Positions 47,413 through 61,942 of a stretch of DNA of 64,000 nucleotides are shown here, in pieces. The notes beneath the pieces were generated by a model. It saw nothing but the letters and a program-made list of their open reading frames with translations. It did no database searches and was not told where the DNA came from. The DNA comes from Pyrocephalus nanus (Eukaryota > Chordata > Aves > Passeriformes > Tyrannidae). A program made the translations under genes and the position numbers. Numbering within the stretch: the stretch's first letter is position 1; every line of letters starts with the position of its first letter. The DNA is taken from contig CM076261.1 of NCBI GenBank assembly GCA_038380795.1, forward strand, positions 31,211,866 to 31,275,865. The letters are read 5' to 3'.

Positions 47413-50400
47413 AGGTAATTGGATGCTGTCCCTCTTACCACTTGAAGCATTTTCCCATCCACAAGGGGAGGACTTTAAAACTGCAGGCTTCTGCATTATA
47501 AGGAAATTGGCTTTGTGATGTGGGTTGGAGGAACAACCTGTGCTCATATGTACGAGGGGAATCTGTAGCATTGAGGTGCAATTGCTGCTTTGCAAAACAG
47601 CCGTAACTTTTCAATACTTGTCTTCTCAAGTGACTTCTTCGTTAAATTGAGACGGGAGAACCAGTCAAATTTGAGAGGAGCTAAATAATGGCACAAAGTT
47701 TTGACAATACCAATGTTCAGATCTTATGAAGGGATATCTTTTTTAATAAGTCAATTGTCCGGAATCCTGTAGTTGTTGATGAAACTTTCTTTGGATACCT
47801 GCTACACTTACTTCTTCCAGAAGCTAGTCTAGAGAGGATTTGTGACAGTGCAGCAGCTCCAGTTGATCTGAAATGTATCATGAAAGACTTGATATAGTAC
47901 AGCAGCCTGCTGCTGTGGAGAACAGGGGATGGCAAGGGAGAAATAGGTGAAATGGCAGCTTAGACAAGGGAATCAACATCCTTTCTGTATCATAAGCCTT
48001 GCTGACAAACATTTTTCTTTTTTTTTTCTTTTTGAATTTCAATATTTAATTTGGTAAGATTTTAAAGCAAACTCTTTAGGAATAACTTAAACTCAGTTCT
48101 TGTTTTGAAAATACTCCTTCTCTAGATTTTTATTTGTGGTGGTTTCTGTTCACAAACCACTTGGAAGGAAAATTGCTGTGTAGATCCCAGTGTCCTGCTA
48201 AAGTAAGCACCAGTAGGGAAACCTGCCTCTGTCATGGGATATAGTTGCTACAAAGCATAGGCAACATGGTTCACAAAGGTGGCTTTAATTATGTGTGACA
48301 TGCTGTACAGTAGCTAAAACTCTCTAGGGATTGCCAGCATATTGCACTGTGGAGAAATAGGTCAGTCTGTGTTCATTTGGGAGTATGTTACTCTCTCAGA
48401 TCTCTCCCTTCAGCTGGGGAAAATGGTTAAGGTCTACATTACAGACCTAAGCTTTCAAACTTGTGTCCTTTTTCTTGAAGGTGCCGTTGGACGCTAACTC
48501 CTTGTGAATGCTGCCTTTCATTTCAAACTAGATCTCTGCTAATCCAGTGAAGACGTGTTCTGCACCATCTGATATTGTGTCTGGAAATCTTTTAAATCCA
48601 AAAGTCCTGGCATTCAGGACCTATAGATTTTTGCATGTTAGAATTTGTTTCCCCACAAAGTATTGCTGGATTTACTTCACACGTAGTGCTTGTGTCAGCT
48701 GTGAAGAACAGTATAACATGCTGGTCTTGCAGTAGAGAAACAGTATTAGTGATAGGTAAGCTAATTTGTTCAAAGAGTTGAATCATAATCAACCAGTTAT
48801 TTACACTGATTGTTAAAATCTGTGAAGCCTCGCGGGACATTTTAATGAGGATGAGGGGGGTGGGAATGGCAATAAATTAACTTTTACTGCATTATTAATT
48901 ACAAAATTGTGACATTGTATCTTCCCTGTGTACTGCATCTTTATCAGCAAGGACAGTTTTTCACTTCGGTATTAATTTTTTTCTACCCCATGACTTTTCC
49001 AGAGTCAAGTGAAGAGTCTCATCAAGTTGGGTGTTAAACAGGTCCTGGGCTGTGCTTTTTTTTCCCCTCTCTTTGTTTTGGTGTCTGGGTTGTATTTACA
49101 TGTTACTCTTTGACATGTTAAACACTTACTGCTGTCTCTCTCTACTGTTCTGATCTTCTCTCAGGTAATCTGTTGAGGTAATGTATCTTACTGCTCTCAC
49201 ACAAGTTTGTTTGTTTGTTTTTGTGGTTTTTTGTTTGTTTAGTTTTTTTCTGGCAGGGCTAGTCTTCTTTCATACACCTCCCCAGTGTGTGAGAACTGCA
49301 GTTAAACCTTAACACCCGCTGTAGGACTACTGTAAATGACATGGTGCTACTCAGTGGTCCTTTGTGTGCTGCTCTTGCTTATGTGATTGTTCTGCTTTTT
49401 GGTGCTTGGCCAGGGTTGGTTCTTGCATTTTACCTGTGGCTGGATTTCACTCTCCTACATTCAGGGCATTGAGACTTGCCTCTTAACAGCAAGAATGGGA
49501 CAGGAAATATGGTAATATTCAAAATGTCAATCCTTCAAGCAATTTTTTTTTTTTAAAGTGGGTTTGTACTTTGACAGTGGCCAACTGCTGTTAATGGAAA
49601 GTAATCTTCAAAAATCCTGCTTAGGATACTCGTTTTTTGTGTAACTGTCAACTGAGCAATGCAATATGATTGTGTCTGTGTGTTTACTCAGTTTGTCTCC
49701 AAAAAGTAAATTTACTCTAAGCTCAGTGCTTATGTTGCATGTTGTTGTCCAGATCACATGGCACTGGCAGGAGGAGGGTCGGACACAGCACTTAATTGAG
49801 CTGCTGTGCTGCTCATAGTACAGAATTTTCTGAAAAATGAACTGCCTATGTGTGTATTCAAGCATGCATGTTTATACACACACAAAGCTACAGATTTATG
49901 GGGGATTTAAGCTTTAAAAAGTTGCTAATGTTATTGATAGCTTTTTAGAAAATAACTTAGTGGCTAAGGTGCATGTTATTTCATAAAATGCTATTCTTTC
50001 ATCACACAGTTCTGGGGTAAGGGAGAGTCTCTAATTATTTTACTATTTTGTTAATAGATAGAAGCTAACTAATTGTACTCTAAGAAGTTTTCGTTGACTT
50101 GGATGGTAGCTTTGCTTGGTGCAAGATTAACTGAGTACTCTTCTGTACATTTTAAAAAGTTGTTAACTCGGTGCCAGTCTGAAGCCTGAATAAACTTTGC
50201 TGGGGATGCATGACAGGGAAGGTTTCCAGCAGACCCATCTCAGTAGGAGTCCAGGACTTACACATTCTAGTCCTTCTTTTACCCGCTCCTCATATGCATG
50301 GAAGGACATGAGATTGCTTTGGTAGGTTTCCTAAACTGAAATAAGTAGTTTTTTTTCTTGGACATTCTCATACCAAACTGGGCTTCAGTTCGGATTTTAT

Positions 50401-52334
50401 GAAGTGGATACTATATCATTCTTTGGGGGCTGGGGAATCAAAAAGTATTCAGAATTTGCTGTGTGGTTTTAAGTCTAAACTGCTAACCCAAAAAAACTCC
50501 TGAGCGAATTTGGTTTTCTGGCAGTATCAGTCCTTTGACCACTTCTGGATTCCTCACTTCTGTGAACAATTCCTAACTAGGAATTGGTTTGCTTCTTTGT
50601 GGGTCTTGTTTGTTTTAGGAAAGTGATTGGCAGAAGACAGTGGATGACATTTGGAGGCTGAAATGCACAAGTGGTTTATTTCTGCTCTTTGTCTTATAGT
50701 CAGCTATGCCTGTATTTTTTAATACAGGACATGTGCTTTGCTAAATTAGGGCAACTATTTCATTAAAGAGTACAAACCTTCAAAAGCTGAAAAATGAGTG
50801 ATGGGCTGCCAGTAAAATCTGTTATTTAATGATAAGAAAAAGAAATATGCAATGTTTTCTGTATGTAGAGATGCACAACTTGTGATTGGATAGACAAGCA
50901 CAGGACTTTGTTACTCAAGTAGCATTTAGATTGAGTGCTAGTAGTGTTGTTCCCGATCTTGCAGGAAAAGCTAGTAGTTCTATCTGATCATACCCCTCAT
51001 TTTAGTTCCAAATCTACCTGTGTGCCTTCTAGCATAGACTTTGCTTTGAGGACATTTATGCGAGACCTCCTGAGAGGAGTTGAAACATAAAGGAGATGTT
51101 ATCATCCTGATGTTATGTTTCAGTTGGCTGTGTTTGAATAGGTATTTAAGGAAAGGTTTCCAACTCTGTGCCAGTATCCAAACTCAACAAAAGTAGTTTT
51201 CTGGCAAAGTAGGTCTCTTCACCCTATACACTTTTGTGACCTTGGCATTAAACAAGTAAATAGGGAAAAACTGTGCCTCTTGGAGTTTTGTTTACCCTCT
51301 TTTACCCTTCTTGGAGTAAAGCAAGAAACAGGAAGCTCTCTTTCATGTCCATGTTTTGAATCAGGAAATTCCTGTCTGCAGCACATAAATTTGTCATATC
51401 AATACCTTAAATTATGTGACACTTTTCTTTCCCAGGGATTTGTGTACAAACGGGTATAATAGCTGCAGGAATGCTATACTGAAGTCTTCCCAAGCAGCAT
51501 ACTAACTTGGAGGAAGGTGTTTAAATACTCTTTTCAGTGCACCTATTTTAAAATTATCTTCCCTAATTTCCTTCTTTGTTCCCGTAAAAAAAAAAAAAAA
51601 GGAAAGAAAAACACATTAAATTTGCAGGTGGTATTATAAAAGGATCAGTTACGAGGTCAGGTGTCAGTTTTTTAAGAAGGAAAAAAAAGATGACAGAAAC
51701 ACTGGAATAATATCATTGATAATTAATTAGGAAGAACCTCTTTTGATAAAGAGTCCCACAGCCTTGTTTGACAGCAAAAGGAGAATTTGGATCAAGCCTA
51801 GCTGTCACATTGTAATCCTGTCAGTTTGTGGGGAGCCCAGACTTTTATTGCTTGTATGACTGCATGCATTGTAGAGAAGCAGGCCATCTATTTAAGGCTC
51901 TGATAATATTTTGTTGCCAGATTGCACACAATCCTCTTTCTGTGTAAGACTGCATGGAATAGAGAATACTTGGAGGGATTTTTTTCTGAAATTGTATAAT
52001 AATTACGTAGCGTATTTTGCTTAAATCCTGTCCTTGAGAGATAGTAATGCTATTGTGGAACTCATAAACAGAAAGTGCATGTATTTGAGAGTTTCTTATG
52101 GTGCTTGTGGCTCTTACAATGAATTATGTTGTTGTTTTGTCATTGGTGCAATCAGGGTAGTACTTGATCTAGTTCACCACTAGGGCAAGACAAAAGGCAA
52201 CAGCTGGTACCAAGGGAAGTACTGAATAGATCTTTATTCTTTCCTGTAGTACCTGGTAAAATGTATTTCTATTCTCCGTTAGCCATTTGCCTTTTCTCTG
52301 ACAATTTATAGGGAATTTGCTCGTGACATCGACA
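47413..52334 (+). other. intron 1 sequence, no exon recognised
   Basis: Unremarkable noncoding sequence with a TTTG tract at 49.2 kb and a poly-A run at about 51,587-51,600. No coding similarity seen. Confidence 0.7.
49205..49249. repeat. (TTTG)n tract in intron 1
   Basis: GTTTGTTTGTTTGTTTTTGTGG is followed by further TTTG units and a T run. Confidence 0.9.
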
Positions 52335-52850
52335 TGGGATCATAGAGTAGTTTGGGCTGGGGGGGGACTTTTTAAATGTCATTTACTTCAGCTCTGCTAC
52401 AGTGAGCAAGGACATCTTCAATTAGATCAGGTTGCTTAGAACTCAAAACTCAGTCCAGTCTGATCTTGAATGTTTCCAGGGATGTGGTATCCACCACCTC
52501 CCTGGGCAACCTGCTCCAGTGTTTCACCACTGTCATTGTAAAAATTTTTTTCCTTATATCTAGTCTAAATCTTATAGTTCAAAACCATTACCCCTTGTGC
52601 TATTGCAACATGCCCTGCTAGGAAGTCTGTCCCCATCTTTCTTAAAAGCCTCCTTTTAAGTATTGAAAGGCTGCAAAGGTCTTCCTGGACCCTTGTCTAG
52701 GCTGAATAACCCCAACTCTCTCAGCCTGCCTTCGTAAGAGAGGTGCTCCAGCACCCTGATAATTTTTGTGGTTCTTCTATGGACTTGTTTCTTTTCTGTG
52801 CTGTGGTCTCCAGAGCTGGACGCAGTAGTCCAGGTGTGGTCATGCACTAA
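52335..52850 (-). mobile_element. CR1 LINE 3' fragment, - orientation, in intron 1
   Basis: Reverse-oriented CR1 text runs from GGATCATAGAGTAGTTTGGG through CCACCTCCCTGGGCAACCTG, CAAAACCATTACCCCTTGTG and CTGAATAACCCCAACTCTCT to GAGCTGGACGCAGTAGTCCA. The minus-strand frame at 52,656-52,913 keeps the ORF2 remnant [20 protein letters not shown]. Confidence 0.93.
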
Positions 52851-53307
52851 GATGATGGAAACGATAAACTGTTGCTGAAATATGTCGTGACAATTCTTGA
52901 TATACTGATACAACTCATGCTTTTAGAATTTTTGGAACTTTGGGATATACTAAGAGGCATTAAAAAAAAAGCCTTGAAGCATGAGGATTTCAATTCCAAT
53001 TATGCATGCTAAGCTGAAGCTAAGAGTATGCTCTTTATGTGAAGAAGATCTAGTAGCTGACCTTTCTTCTCAGGTTCGTGTATGATTGTATTCTTTTGTA
53101 GGCAACAATCTTGGAGGTCCTCATCTTCTTTTAGCAGGGTTTGAGAGCATAGGTACTCTTACTGCAGACCCTCTTGCTGAGGAATTTTTCTTGTTCTGGA
53201 AGACTAGATTGCCAGTGGAGATCTGTAGAGACAGTAAAATTACATTAGAACATCTTCCAATTAACTCCTGGCCATATCTCAATGTCTGTTATAGAGCCTG
53301 AAGTACA

Positions 53308-53700
53308 CATGTTGGAAGAGGCACCTCTGGAGATCTCTAAACCGACTCACTGCTCAAAATGAGGCAAACCAGAGCAGGTTGCCCAGAACATTGTGCAGTT
53401 AGACTTTTTAGCACCTCCCAAGATGAAGATATTACAATGTCCCTGTGCAGCCTGTTTCAGTCACCTGTAGATTTTAAAAGTAAAAAAGCCAAAAGCTTTA
53501 GTGTGCTTAGATGGAAACGCATTTAATTTTGTGCCCATTCCCTCTTGTCTGTTCACTGGTTGACACTGAGAAGAGTTTGTCTTCTTTACTCCTCTCTCTC
53601 TTCTCTCCTGGTATTTTTACACATTGAAAAGATTCCATCTGAGCCCTCTCTTCTCCAAAGTAAACTGTCCTAGCTCTCTTAAGTATCTTCCTGCCTGGCA
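53308..53700 (-). mobile_element. old CR1 LINE 3' fragment, - orientation, in intron 1
   Basis: Landmarks are GTTGGAAGAGGCACCTCTGG, CCAGAGCAGGTTGCCCAGAA, TTTGTGCCCATTCCCTCTTG, CACTGAGAAGAGTTTG and TTACACATTGAAAAGATTCC. It is more diverged than the 52.3 kb copy and of a different CR1 subfamily. Confidence 0.8.
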
Positions 53701-53924
53701 GGTTAGTCAGTTTTCAGTTTTGTTTCACTGTCCAGTTAGCTTGTCTGTGCTTCCTCTGTCTGTCTGTGAAGGTGCTATGGAAAATAAGAGTTGGAAAGTC
53801 TTCCTGAAGTCGGGACAGACCACATCTGCTGTACTCCCATCATTCACTGAGCCAGTTGTTTCATTATCAGTGTCTGTCAGGTTGGTCAAGCGTGACTTCC
53901 ACTTATAAATCCACGCTTTTGACT

Positions 53925-54245
53925 TCTGATCCCCTTGTTGGCTTGGAAATGTGTACTGGGAAGCTCTGTCAACTTTTCCTGGGTTGAAGTGAGGCTGACT
54001 AACCTGTGGGTCCCTAGATTGTCCTCCAAGCCCTTCTAATGATAGGGATGTGATTTGCTTTTGTCCACTTCTCAGGAACCTCTTCTGATGCCATGACCTT
54101 GCTGAGATAATTGATTGACCTTGTCATGGCATTGGCCAGATCACACAGCCCTTAGAAGTGCATCCCATTATGTCTCATGAATTTGTCTGTCCAGTTTGTT
54201 TAAATGTTCTCTAACTTGATCTTCCTGTACTTCCACTGATTACTT
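53925..54245 (-). mobile_element. interspersed-repeat fragment, probably CR1-related
   Basis: Phrases such as GAGGCTGACTAACCTGTGGG, TCTCAGGAACCTCTTC, GTGCATCCCATTATGTCTCATG and AATTTGTCTGTCCAG recur in bird and reptile genomes in my recollection. The segment continues from the CR1 at 53.3 kb in the same orientation and may be part of the same insertion. Family assignment is uncertain. Confidence 0.5.
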
Positions 54246-57200
54246 AAGTTTAGAAAAAGTACTACCAGGCTTTCAGAAGCAATAGAGTTCAGCTGTAGCA
54301 AGTTCTGGCAATTGTTAAGGCTGTATTACAGTAGTTGAGTATCTCTAAACAGTGTTCTGTAAACTTGTGTCTGCAGCTGGTTTGCAGTTTTTCAGCTATA
54401 ATTTATTTTTACCTTATATTATTAATGCTAAAAGTCTTCATTTCCACTGTATAAAGAAACTCGCTCTTTCTCAATGGCTACACTTTCTCTTGGCAGAGAA
54501 CAGATAAAATAGAAGAATCCTCCTAAGAGTTGTGGTGGTAGAATCTGGCTCTGGGTTTTCTGTTGCTGTTTCTGGCAGCAGCAATGGCCTGTACTCTTAT
54601 GAAAAGCTTCTTCGATGGAGTTTTGCTTGTTTCAGTATCACATTTTTTTTTTGCTTTCCTGGAAAATGAAGATTGTTGCTTTAATTAATAAAGAAATTGT
54701 ATTAGTTATCATAAGAAATAATTTCTGCCATTTTCATGTTGTTGTAGCCATGACTGGTAGAAGATACAGAAATCCTTATTCTGCTAATGCAATGATTTCC
54801 TTCTTTCCATGTGCTCAAGAATGAGATCAAAAAGGACTTAAACCCCTCATTTAAATTATGGTACAAGGGATAGGTTAGTATTCAGGTTTAGAAGAAATGG
54901 CTTCGTTTTCATAAAAGAAATAATGAAATATGATTGCTTTCAGAAGAAATTTAAGGCAATCACTGTTAGATGACGTGGTTAATTTTTAATTCTCCAAAGT
55001 GCTAGTGGATCCTTCTCAGTATAGAATCTTCTATTTAAAGCTAAAGTTATGTACAACGCAATGGGTTTGGGGTATTGTTGTGTCTTATGCTGCTTGGCAG
55101 TTGAATTTATGCTTTGGTTTTAGTACCAAAAAGCTTAGGCTAATTCACCTGTTGACATTTGTTCTGTGTGGGACAGGGGGTAACTTTCTTGGAAGGTGGA
55201 AGATTAACTGTCCTGTAACATGATTAGGTCTATGAAACATTTTGAGATCAGAGCTATATCCACAGTGCCTGAATTAAAACATTCCAACATAAGATTTTAG
55301 GGGCAATTTTTAAAAGGTTTTTCTTTCCGTTTGTATGTATAGACTAGACAGCATAGTCCAGTTTGAAGTTTTCTTTGGCGTTCATTAGGCATGAGGAAAA
55401 TATTTTGCTTATGTCTTCATTTCTCTTGGGAAATTATTGCTCTTTACTCCCCTGTGGGTGTATCTTTTGTTGCACTGCGTAGTTGTCTTTATGGAGAAAC
55501 ATGAATACTTGTTGTATTTATTTCTCTTGCCAGGAACTCCTGGAACAAAGGTGAATATGAGACTTCCTCTCCCTCAAACAATTACATTTTTCCTGCTTTG
55601 ACTCTGGTTTTAAAAGGCTCTATATGAGAGCCTATCTGAGAAACTGTCCAACTGTGAGTGGCCTTACAGTTTATCAAGAGGTAGGAGAGAAATGTTGTCC
55701 AGGAATTTATTGATTCAAGGATTGTTTTGATTTAGGGCTTTGGTAATGATGTAATTTGCTTCTCATCATGAAAGTACATAGTGTGTCAAGCTGTATTTGT
55801 GTCTCCAAGAGCTGAACTGTAATGACTGACCATCCTAAAAATGGTGCATGTTTCTGTAGAGTGGGTCAGGTAACAAAGTGAAATTGAACAACCTTATCAC
55901 TTACCATTTTTTGAGCACAGAGTTGGCAGCAGAAGTTGTACACAGGGAATGTCGTACACCTATTCCTTTCTGGGTTTCCTGCTTTCATTTTGCCGGACCT
56001 CATCTTCTGTAGAAAATAAATTCTTGTTCTTCTGTGAATAAGAGCTTCTCCTGCCCTTCCTTCGCCATGTTTGTCACTGAAGTGTTTTTTCATGAAGACT
56101 CTGCATGAGCAAAAACATTCCTAGAAAGTGAAGTTTAGCTTCCCCAGGATTAGGATCTAAACCAGAACAAGTCTAGTCAGACACAGGAGCCTTTCATGCA
56201 GCAGTTGGCTGTTAGTGGTTGTGTGGTTTGTCTGTTTGTGCCTTTTAAACACTGATTAATCCTACCCCTGTTTTTCTGTTTTCTTCCTAATGGAGGTATT
56301 GGCACTTGGCTCAAAGGAATGTGGTTGGTATTAATTGCGTCGTACTAGTAACAGTCTTGTTTCTAATGCTTAGCCATCCATGGTTTTGAGACAACATAAA
56401 ACAAATTCTAAAGGATTCTGTAAATTTAGGAGGTATTTTCAAGCCAAGGCCAGGTCTCTAACTATGCACTTGGGAGAAGAAGAATTTTCACACAACCGTG
56501 CTTTAACCTGTACATTCTGGCTTATGGGTAGGAAGTGAGGTGTGAATGAAATCCCTGTAAAATCAGTAGAACTCATTCTTCCAAGTTTTTCTTTTAGCTG
56601 AATAAATTTTGTATTTACTAAGGTCTGAAGGTGGTGGTACATGGCTACTGGGCAGGCCTGTAAGGGGAGCCCTGAAGTCTTGCTGGCTTAGACCCAAAGC
56701 AACTGTTTTGTATAAGGTGAGTTCTTTATCATGCATGGTGAAGTGTTCAAGTGGATGGCATTCTCCAGAAAAAATGAAGATGTTGGAGTATAAAAACTCT
56801 ATGTAATGAATAGAATTGATCTAGCTCACCTATTGGTATGTAGTAATCTAGCCCTGTAGTCCTAGATGGCTGATGAGGGAGGCTCCTTTGTGTAATGAGG
56901 TAAGGAAGGGCAGGGTAGGGAAGAGAGAGGTGTCACTGGCGTTCCTCAATCTTTCTCACAAATCCTTAACTAATAGGAAAATGACCACACTTTAACAAGT
57001 GTGCTGTGTCTTGTTTTGGTGTTTTTTTACTTTTACATGACAAATCTGCTTTTGCTTTTTGTGTTTGCAACCTGCTAAAGGTACAGGATGAGCAACATGA
57101 GAGCACAAGGGCAAATGCAAAGAATTCTTGGGATTTCCCTTGCTTTCTATTCTCCTTTGATTTAGCATGCTCTCCAGATACTGTGTGATAACGTTGCAAT

Positions 57201-60200
57201 GCTGCTCTGTAATACTGTTTTTCAACTGTTCCATAAGCCTTTTGCAACTTTCATCTCTCTAGAGCTTTACCTTTCCACAGGAGTAAAAAGTAAGCATAGT
57301 TTCATCTAAGTTCTAGCAGGTGCTATTCTTCGCCTGCCTGGCCTTTGATCTCTTTGAGGATCTCTAGTGTTCAGTGAAAAATCTTTTTGTTGTGAGCAGG
57401 AAGTGCTGCCATCCCTCTTCCATCCTCATATGTTTGGATGTGTGTTGCCAATACAGATTATTACTACTTGAATAAAGTAGAGTTGTAGGGGAATTGGGGA
57501 CTGCTCTTTAGCTGGTAGCAGTGTATATCAAAACTAAGACCATAAAATTGTTCTGCCTCTTCTCCCCTGCTCTACAAATGGCAGGTGCTCTAGGCTGATT
57601 TGAAAGTGAAGATTGCTTCTTCACATTTATTTGATTGTAACAACATATGAAGTTTTCTCTGATGTTTTCTTCTTCAGCAATATCAAAATTAATTTTATTT
57701 GAGTTTTGAGAAATGAAGCTTTGAAGCTTATGTACTGGGGCTGAGCTTATTGCCTCTGGAACAAGAGTTACTGCTGTTTAAAAATGGATCTTTTTTTAAT
57801 AAGGACTTAGTATCTTTTTGTTTAAATCTTCCTTCATGGGAGGATTTGTTGGGGCGGGAGAAATCTTAATATGCTAATTCTTGCATTCAGGTTTTGAGTT
57901 TGCCTGCCAAGCAGCTGAAGTCCCGTGTTAATGATACCAAGATTGCAACACAAGTAATACCGCTTTGCAGAAATCCAAAGTGTATGATGAGAATAAAAAA
58001 ACGTGAACAGCAGAATTCTTTAGGAAACTGGCCTTAATTTTAATTTCTGTACATATCTTAGATGTGTTGTGTACTCATACTACATGGTGTTGTTGATATT
58101 TTGGCCTTTTTGTTTATCAGTGTAGTGTATTCAAAAAAAAACCCAACAAACTCATTCACATCTTTCTTCAAGCCTCTAGTTCTTCTTAGTATATGTGCCA
58201 GGTTAGTGGAATTTCTACCATTTTAAGCTCTAGAATTCTATTAAGAATCCTCAAAGAGTTTTCAACCTGGTTCTAGTAAAATGACTTTGAAGAGTTAAGG
58301 CTAAGAATATGAATTTCAGTGTTCTGTGACCAGCATTGACTTTGTGATCTAAAAAAGGATGGCTTATTTCTGAAATACTTCCTTTGAGTAATTGAACTCT
58401 ATTTTTGTTAATTTTTTAAAATTAAAATGCGGTGTTTGGATAAGGACAGTCCAATGTACTATTGTGTCTTAAGATGATGATGCAAACAACCCAGCACAAG
58501 TGATGTGAGAGTCTCTTTTAAGGAAACTGGAAACCGGATCACTGTACTTAGCTTGAAACTGTCTAGCCACATCGGTTACACAGGAAAGTCATTAAATCCT
58601 GGCTATCTTCTGAAATGCATCAGCTGACTCGTGATAATTCTAGTTGCCAGCAGACTAGAAATCAACTAATGGCATTTTTTATAAACAATTTACTGTAACA
58701 CTAACACATTGTGTCAATATATATTAATGTAGTGCATTGAATTGACCCAGTGAAATGTAACAACCCTACTCTTCTTTTTTTGTAAGGCTATGCCCTTTGG
58801 GAAGTTGGTGAATTAAAATTCTTTTACTGATATAATGTGTTCTTAGTTTGCTGCTTACCAGATGCAATAAGCTGAGCATTCCCCTGGAACTTTTTGGTGG
58901 AATGTGCTGTGATGGAGGAGACAGGGATGCTGCATCTGAGCAGTGGCAGAGTAACTCCTATAAAGAAGAGCTGTGCAATGATGACTTTTGTGAACTTAAA
59001 CAGATTTGTTGCTCTCTTCCATTTATTAAAAGACTTATTTCTCTTTCCCAATAGGTAAAAAGATGTTCGGTAGCTTAATATTATCTTTCCTGTTAGACAA
59101 TAGTCCAAGGCATCTCAAGGACTTGGCATATCAGGTCATCCTACAGTGCTTTCCAACTAAGTTGGAAAGATTATTACTGGTTTGATTTTTATTTTTTTTT
59201 TTTAAGATTGACTCTTTGCAGTAGACATAAGGAAACTTCCCTGAAAAGATGACATCAGTTGTGAACAGTAAATGGACAACTCTTCCTATCTGGTGTTTTG
59301 TCACTGCTTTGTCACGTACACAAAGATTTATTCTGAAGAGTAATGGATTTATTATGTAGTAACATTGTAAGGATAGATAATGCCATTTACATGAATGGCA
59401 CAAAGGCTTTCAAAATTTTTTTTAAAGCAAGCTTGCCACTTCAATTACTTCCTGGGCTATCTTGCACTGTGAACTGCTATGAAGCTCTGGGACAAGGTTA
59501 GGGACCTTTAAGGATAGGTAACAAAGATGTTTTTCCAGGTAGAGCTTTGAATGTTTGAATGAAGTTGAAAACAAAACAGATAAGGAATCCATTCAGAAGT
59601 TGCCAAAGGAATTTGTTTGTAAATTTGTATCAAATCTGGTATTGTTCCTTCAAGAGTTGCTTCTCAGATTGTTTCTCTGCAGCTGAAAGCCAACTTCAGT
59701 CTAAGATCAGTCTGGATTCACCTTATGTGTTCTGAGAGAAGAATATCGTTGATTGTGTCTGATTCTCTGATCCTTATAGTCAGTTAATCCAGTTGCCTGA
59801 TGTCTTCTTGTAAAGTCTGACAACAATTCCTCATAGTTCAATAACTGTCTGCAAAGCCAATAAAACCTTGGGTATGCTCCCACGTGGAGATGGTTGGTAG
59901 CCACTGCTGCTTGACTCTGTGCAGCTCAGCTACAGGGTTTTTTTGTATTGGTGTAGTTGACAATGTCCAGAAGTTTTTAACATCCTGAAGAATTTTCTGT
60001 TACTAATCACTTTTGAGTAAATTAAGAAGCTATTCCTCCCTGTTTTAATGGCACGGTTGTCTCTTCAGATGAGCATTTCTCTTCTGGTATGTGATTTTTG
60101 AGGAGAAGTGTGGGAGAGTGGGCACTGTGCATAAGAAATGCTTATGTTGTTTTGAAAATGCTTCTTGGGATCCAGACAAAAAGTAATGTCTGGAATATTT

Positions 60201-61942
60201 CTGTTTATTGTCTGTGAGAGGCACAGGAAATAGGAAAGGCCAACTAAATTATAGCAGCCAGCAAACTCCTCTGAAGCAAAGGAAAATTTAGGAGTAACAG
60301 AACTGGGCCTTGCTGCCCACTGGGTCTGTGTTGCACATTCCTCATAAATCTAGTGACAGAACTGGATCAAGGCTCTTTCATTCCAGAAAAGCTGAGGGGG
60401 AAGTGAAGCCAGAGTTTCAAAGCCAGTTTATCAACTAGAAAAGGGAGAAACCTCTGCTCCTCTCTCCCAAAATCTCCAAACTATGTAGGTGAGTTTCTCA
60501 AGTAGGTACAAAAGCTGCAGGCAAATTTGTAGGCAGGAATTTTTTTCCATTTTGACTTAGAATAAATGATCTTGATTTCCTTGTGCTAGTTACAGTTGCA
60601 AATGATAGTGGAGGATGCTAAGAACAGATATTCTCTCTAACTGTGAGAAAATTGATGTAAAATACTGGACAGTCCCATACTATCTCAACTAATTGGGAAT
60701 CCCCAGTCTTGGCAAAACTTCTCCTGTGTTTCTGTAAAGATAAATTACTTGCCAGGTTTGAAAGTTCCCTCTCCTCAAGGCAAAGTTGTTCGCATTTTCA
60801 GCCTTCTGTTTTCTTGTAGCCTAAACTGTCCAAATTTTAGGTTAAACAGATGTGTGAAAAAAAAATTAAATCTGGGCATTTGGCCATAGTAAACAAACTA
60901 GAATTGCTGCTTCTTTGAATGTTTAAAGACAATAAAATAAATTGTTGCGAAGTACTTTATGCCTCATTTACAGAAAAGTACTACCTTTATCTTAAAATGG
61001 TGCTTGCACATGTGATATAAAAATGCTATTTAGACTTGAACATTTTTATTCTTGATTTGATATTGAACTCAAACGGTGATTGATTCCTTGGGATTCATTG
61101 GCATGTTTTCTGCTAACCCAGGATGGTACTTGACCTGTGAGAGTTTGCTGCTTTGAGACTACTTGCCTTCCTCTGTAACGTGTGAGCATCTGAGTTTTTG
61201 TCCTTCAGAGCAGAGCTTTTTTGTATGGATTCTCATCAGAGGGAGACTCTGCATGTTGTGCTGTTGTATTTCTGTCATAGAGGTAAACACTAATGCTTTG
61301 CTCTTGTCCTAAGAAATGTTTATTGATTGTGCAGATGATGATCATCTATATAGTCTCAGAACTCAGGGTTTGTCTAGTACTTCTGTGTGTCCGCTGTGAT
61401 TTAAATTAAAATCTTAATGGCAGTTATCAACAGTGGCAGAAGTAGGAGTTGGAAGAAAAGGGCTATGTGGGCAAGACAAAGACATTCCTGGGAGTACCTT
61501 TGTGCATAGACAAAAATACATGAACTAGCTGAAACGAGATCCCTGTAGCCTGGTGTCCCATCCTTCACAGTAAACCATAGTGACTTATGAAGATCGAAAA
61601 GTTTAATGCAGTCAGGTGAAGAGCTGATTGACAGAACCTGTGAGCTATACTTTATAGTTGTGACTGGTATCTGAAACAGGTAGGAGAGATATGTGGATGT
61701 GCTTTTCTAGGTCTTCACTGCACTTTATTTGAAATACTACAATTCTGGCTATGCTAATCAGTAGATGTGAAAAGCTGCAGTCATGTTTCTGTTTAAAAGT
61801 AAATCCTGCAAATTATAATCATTCATCACTACAGTTAGCTGAAAATGTTTGTTTCTGACACCTTGTGGTTGAGCCTTAGAGCAGCAGCAGTATGCAAAGT
61901 TTTGTTTCAGAGGGTGAGTCTGTTTTCCTTGCTGTGTGATCA
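54246..61942 (+). other. intron 1 sequence, no exon recognised
   Basis: 7.7 kb without a recognisable interspersed repeat or exon. This long repeat-poor stretch is a reasonable place to look for conserved intronic enhancers, though none can be named from the sequence alone. Confidence 0.65.
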
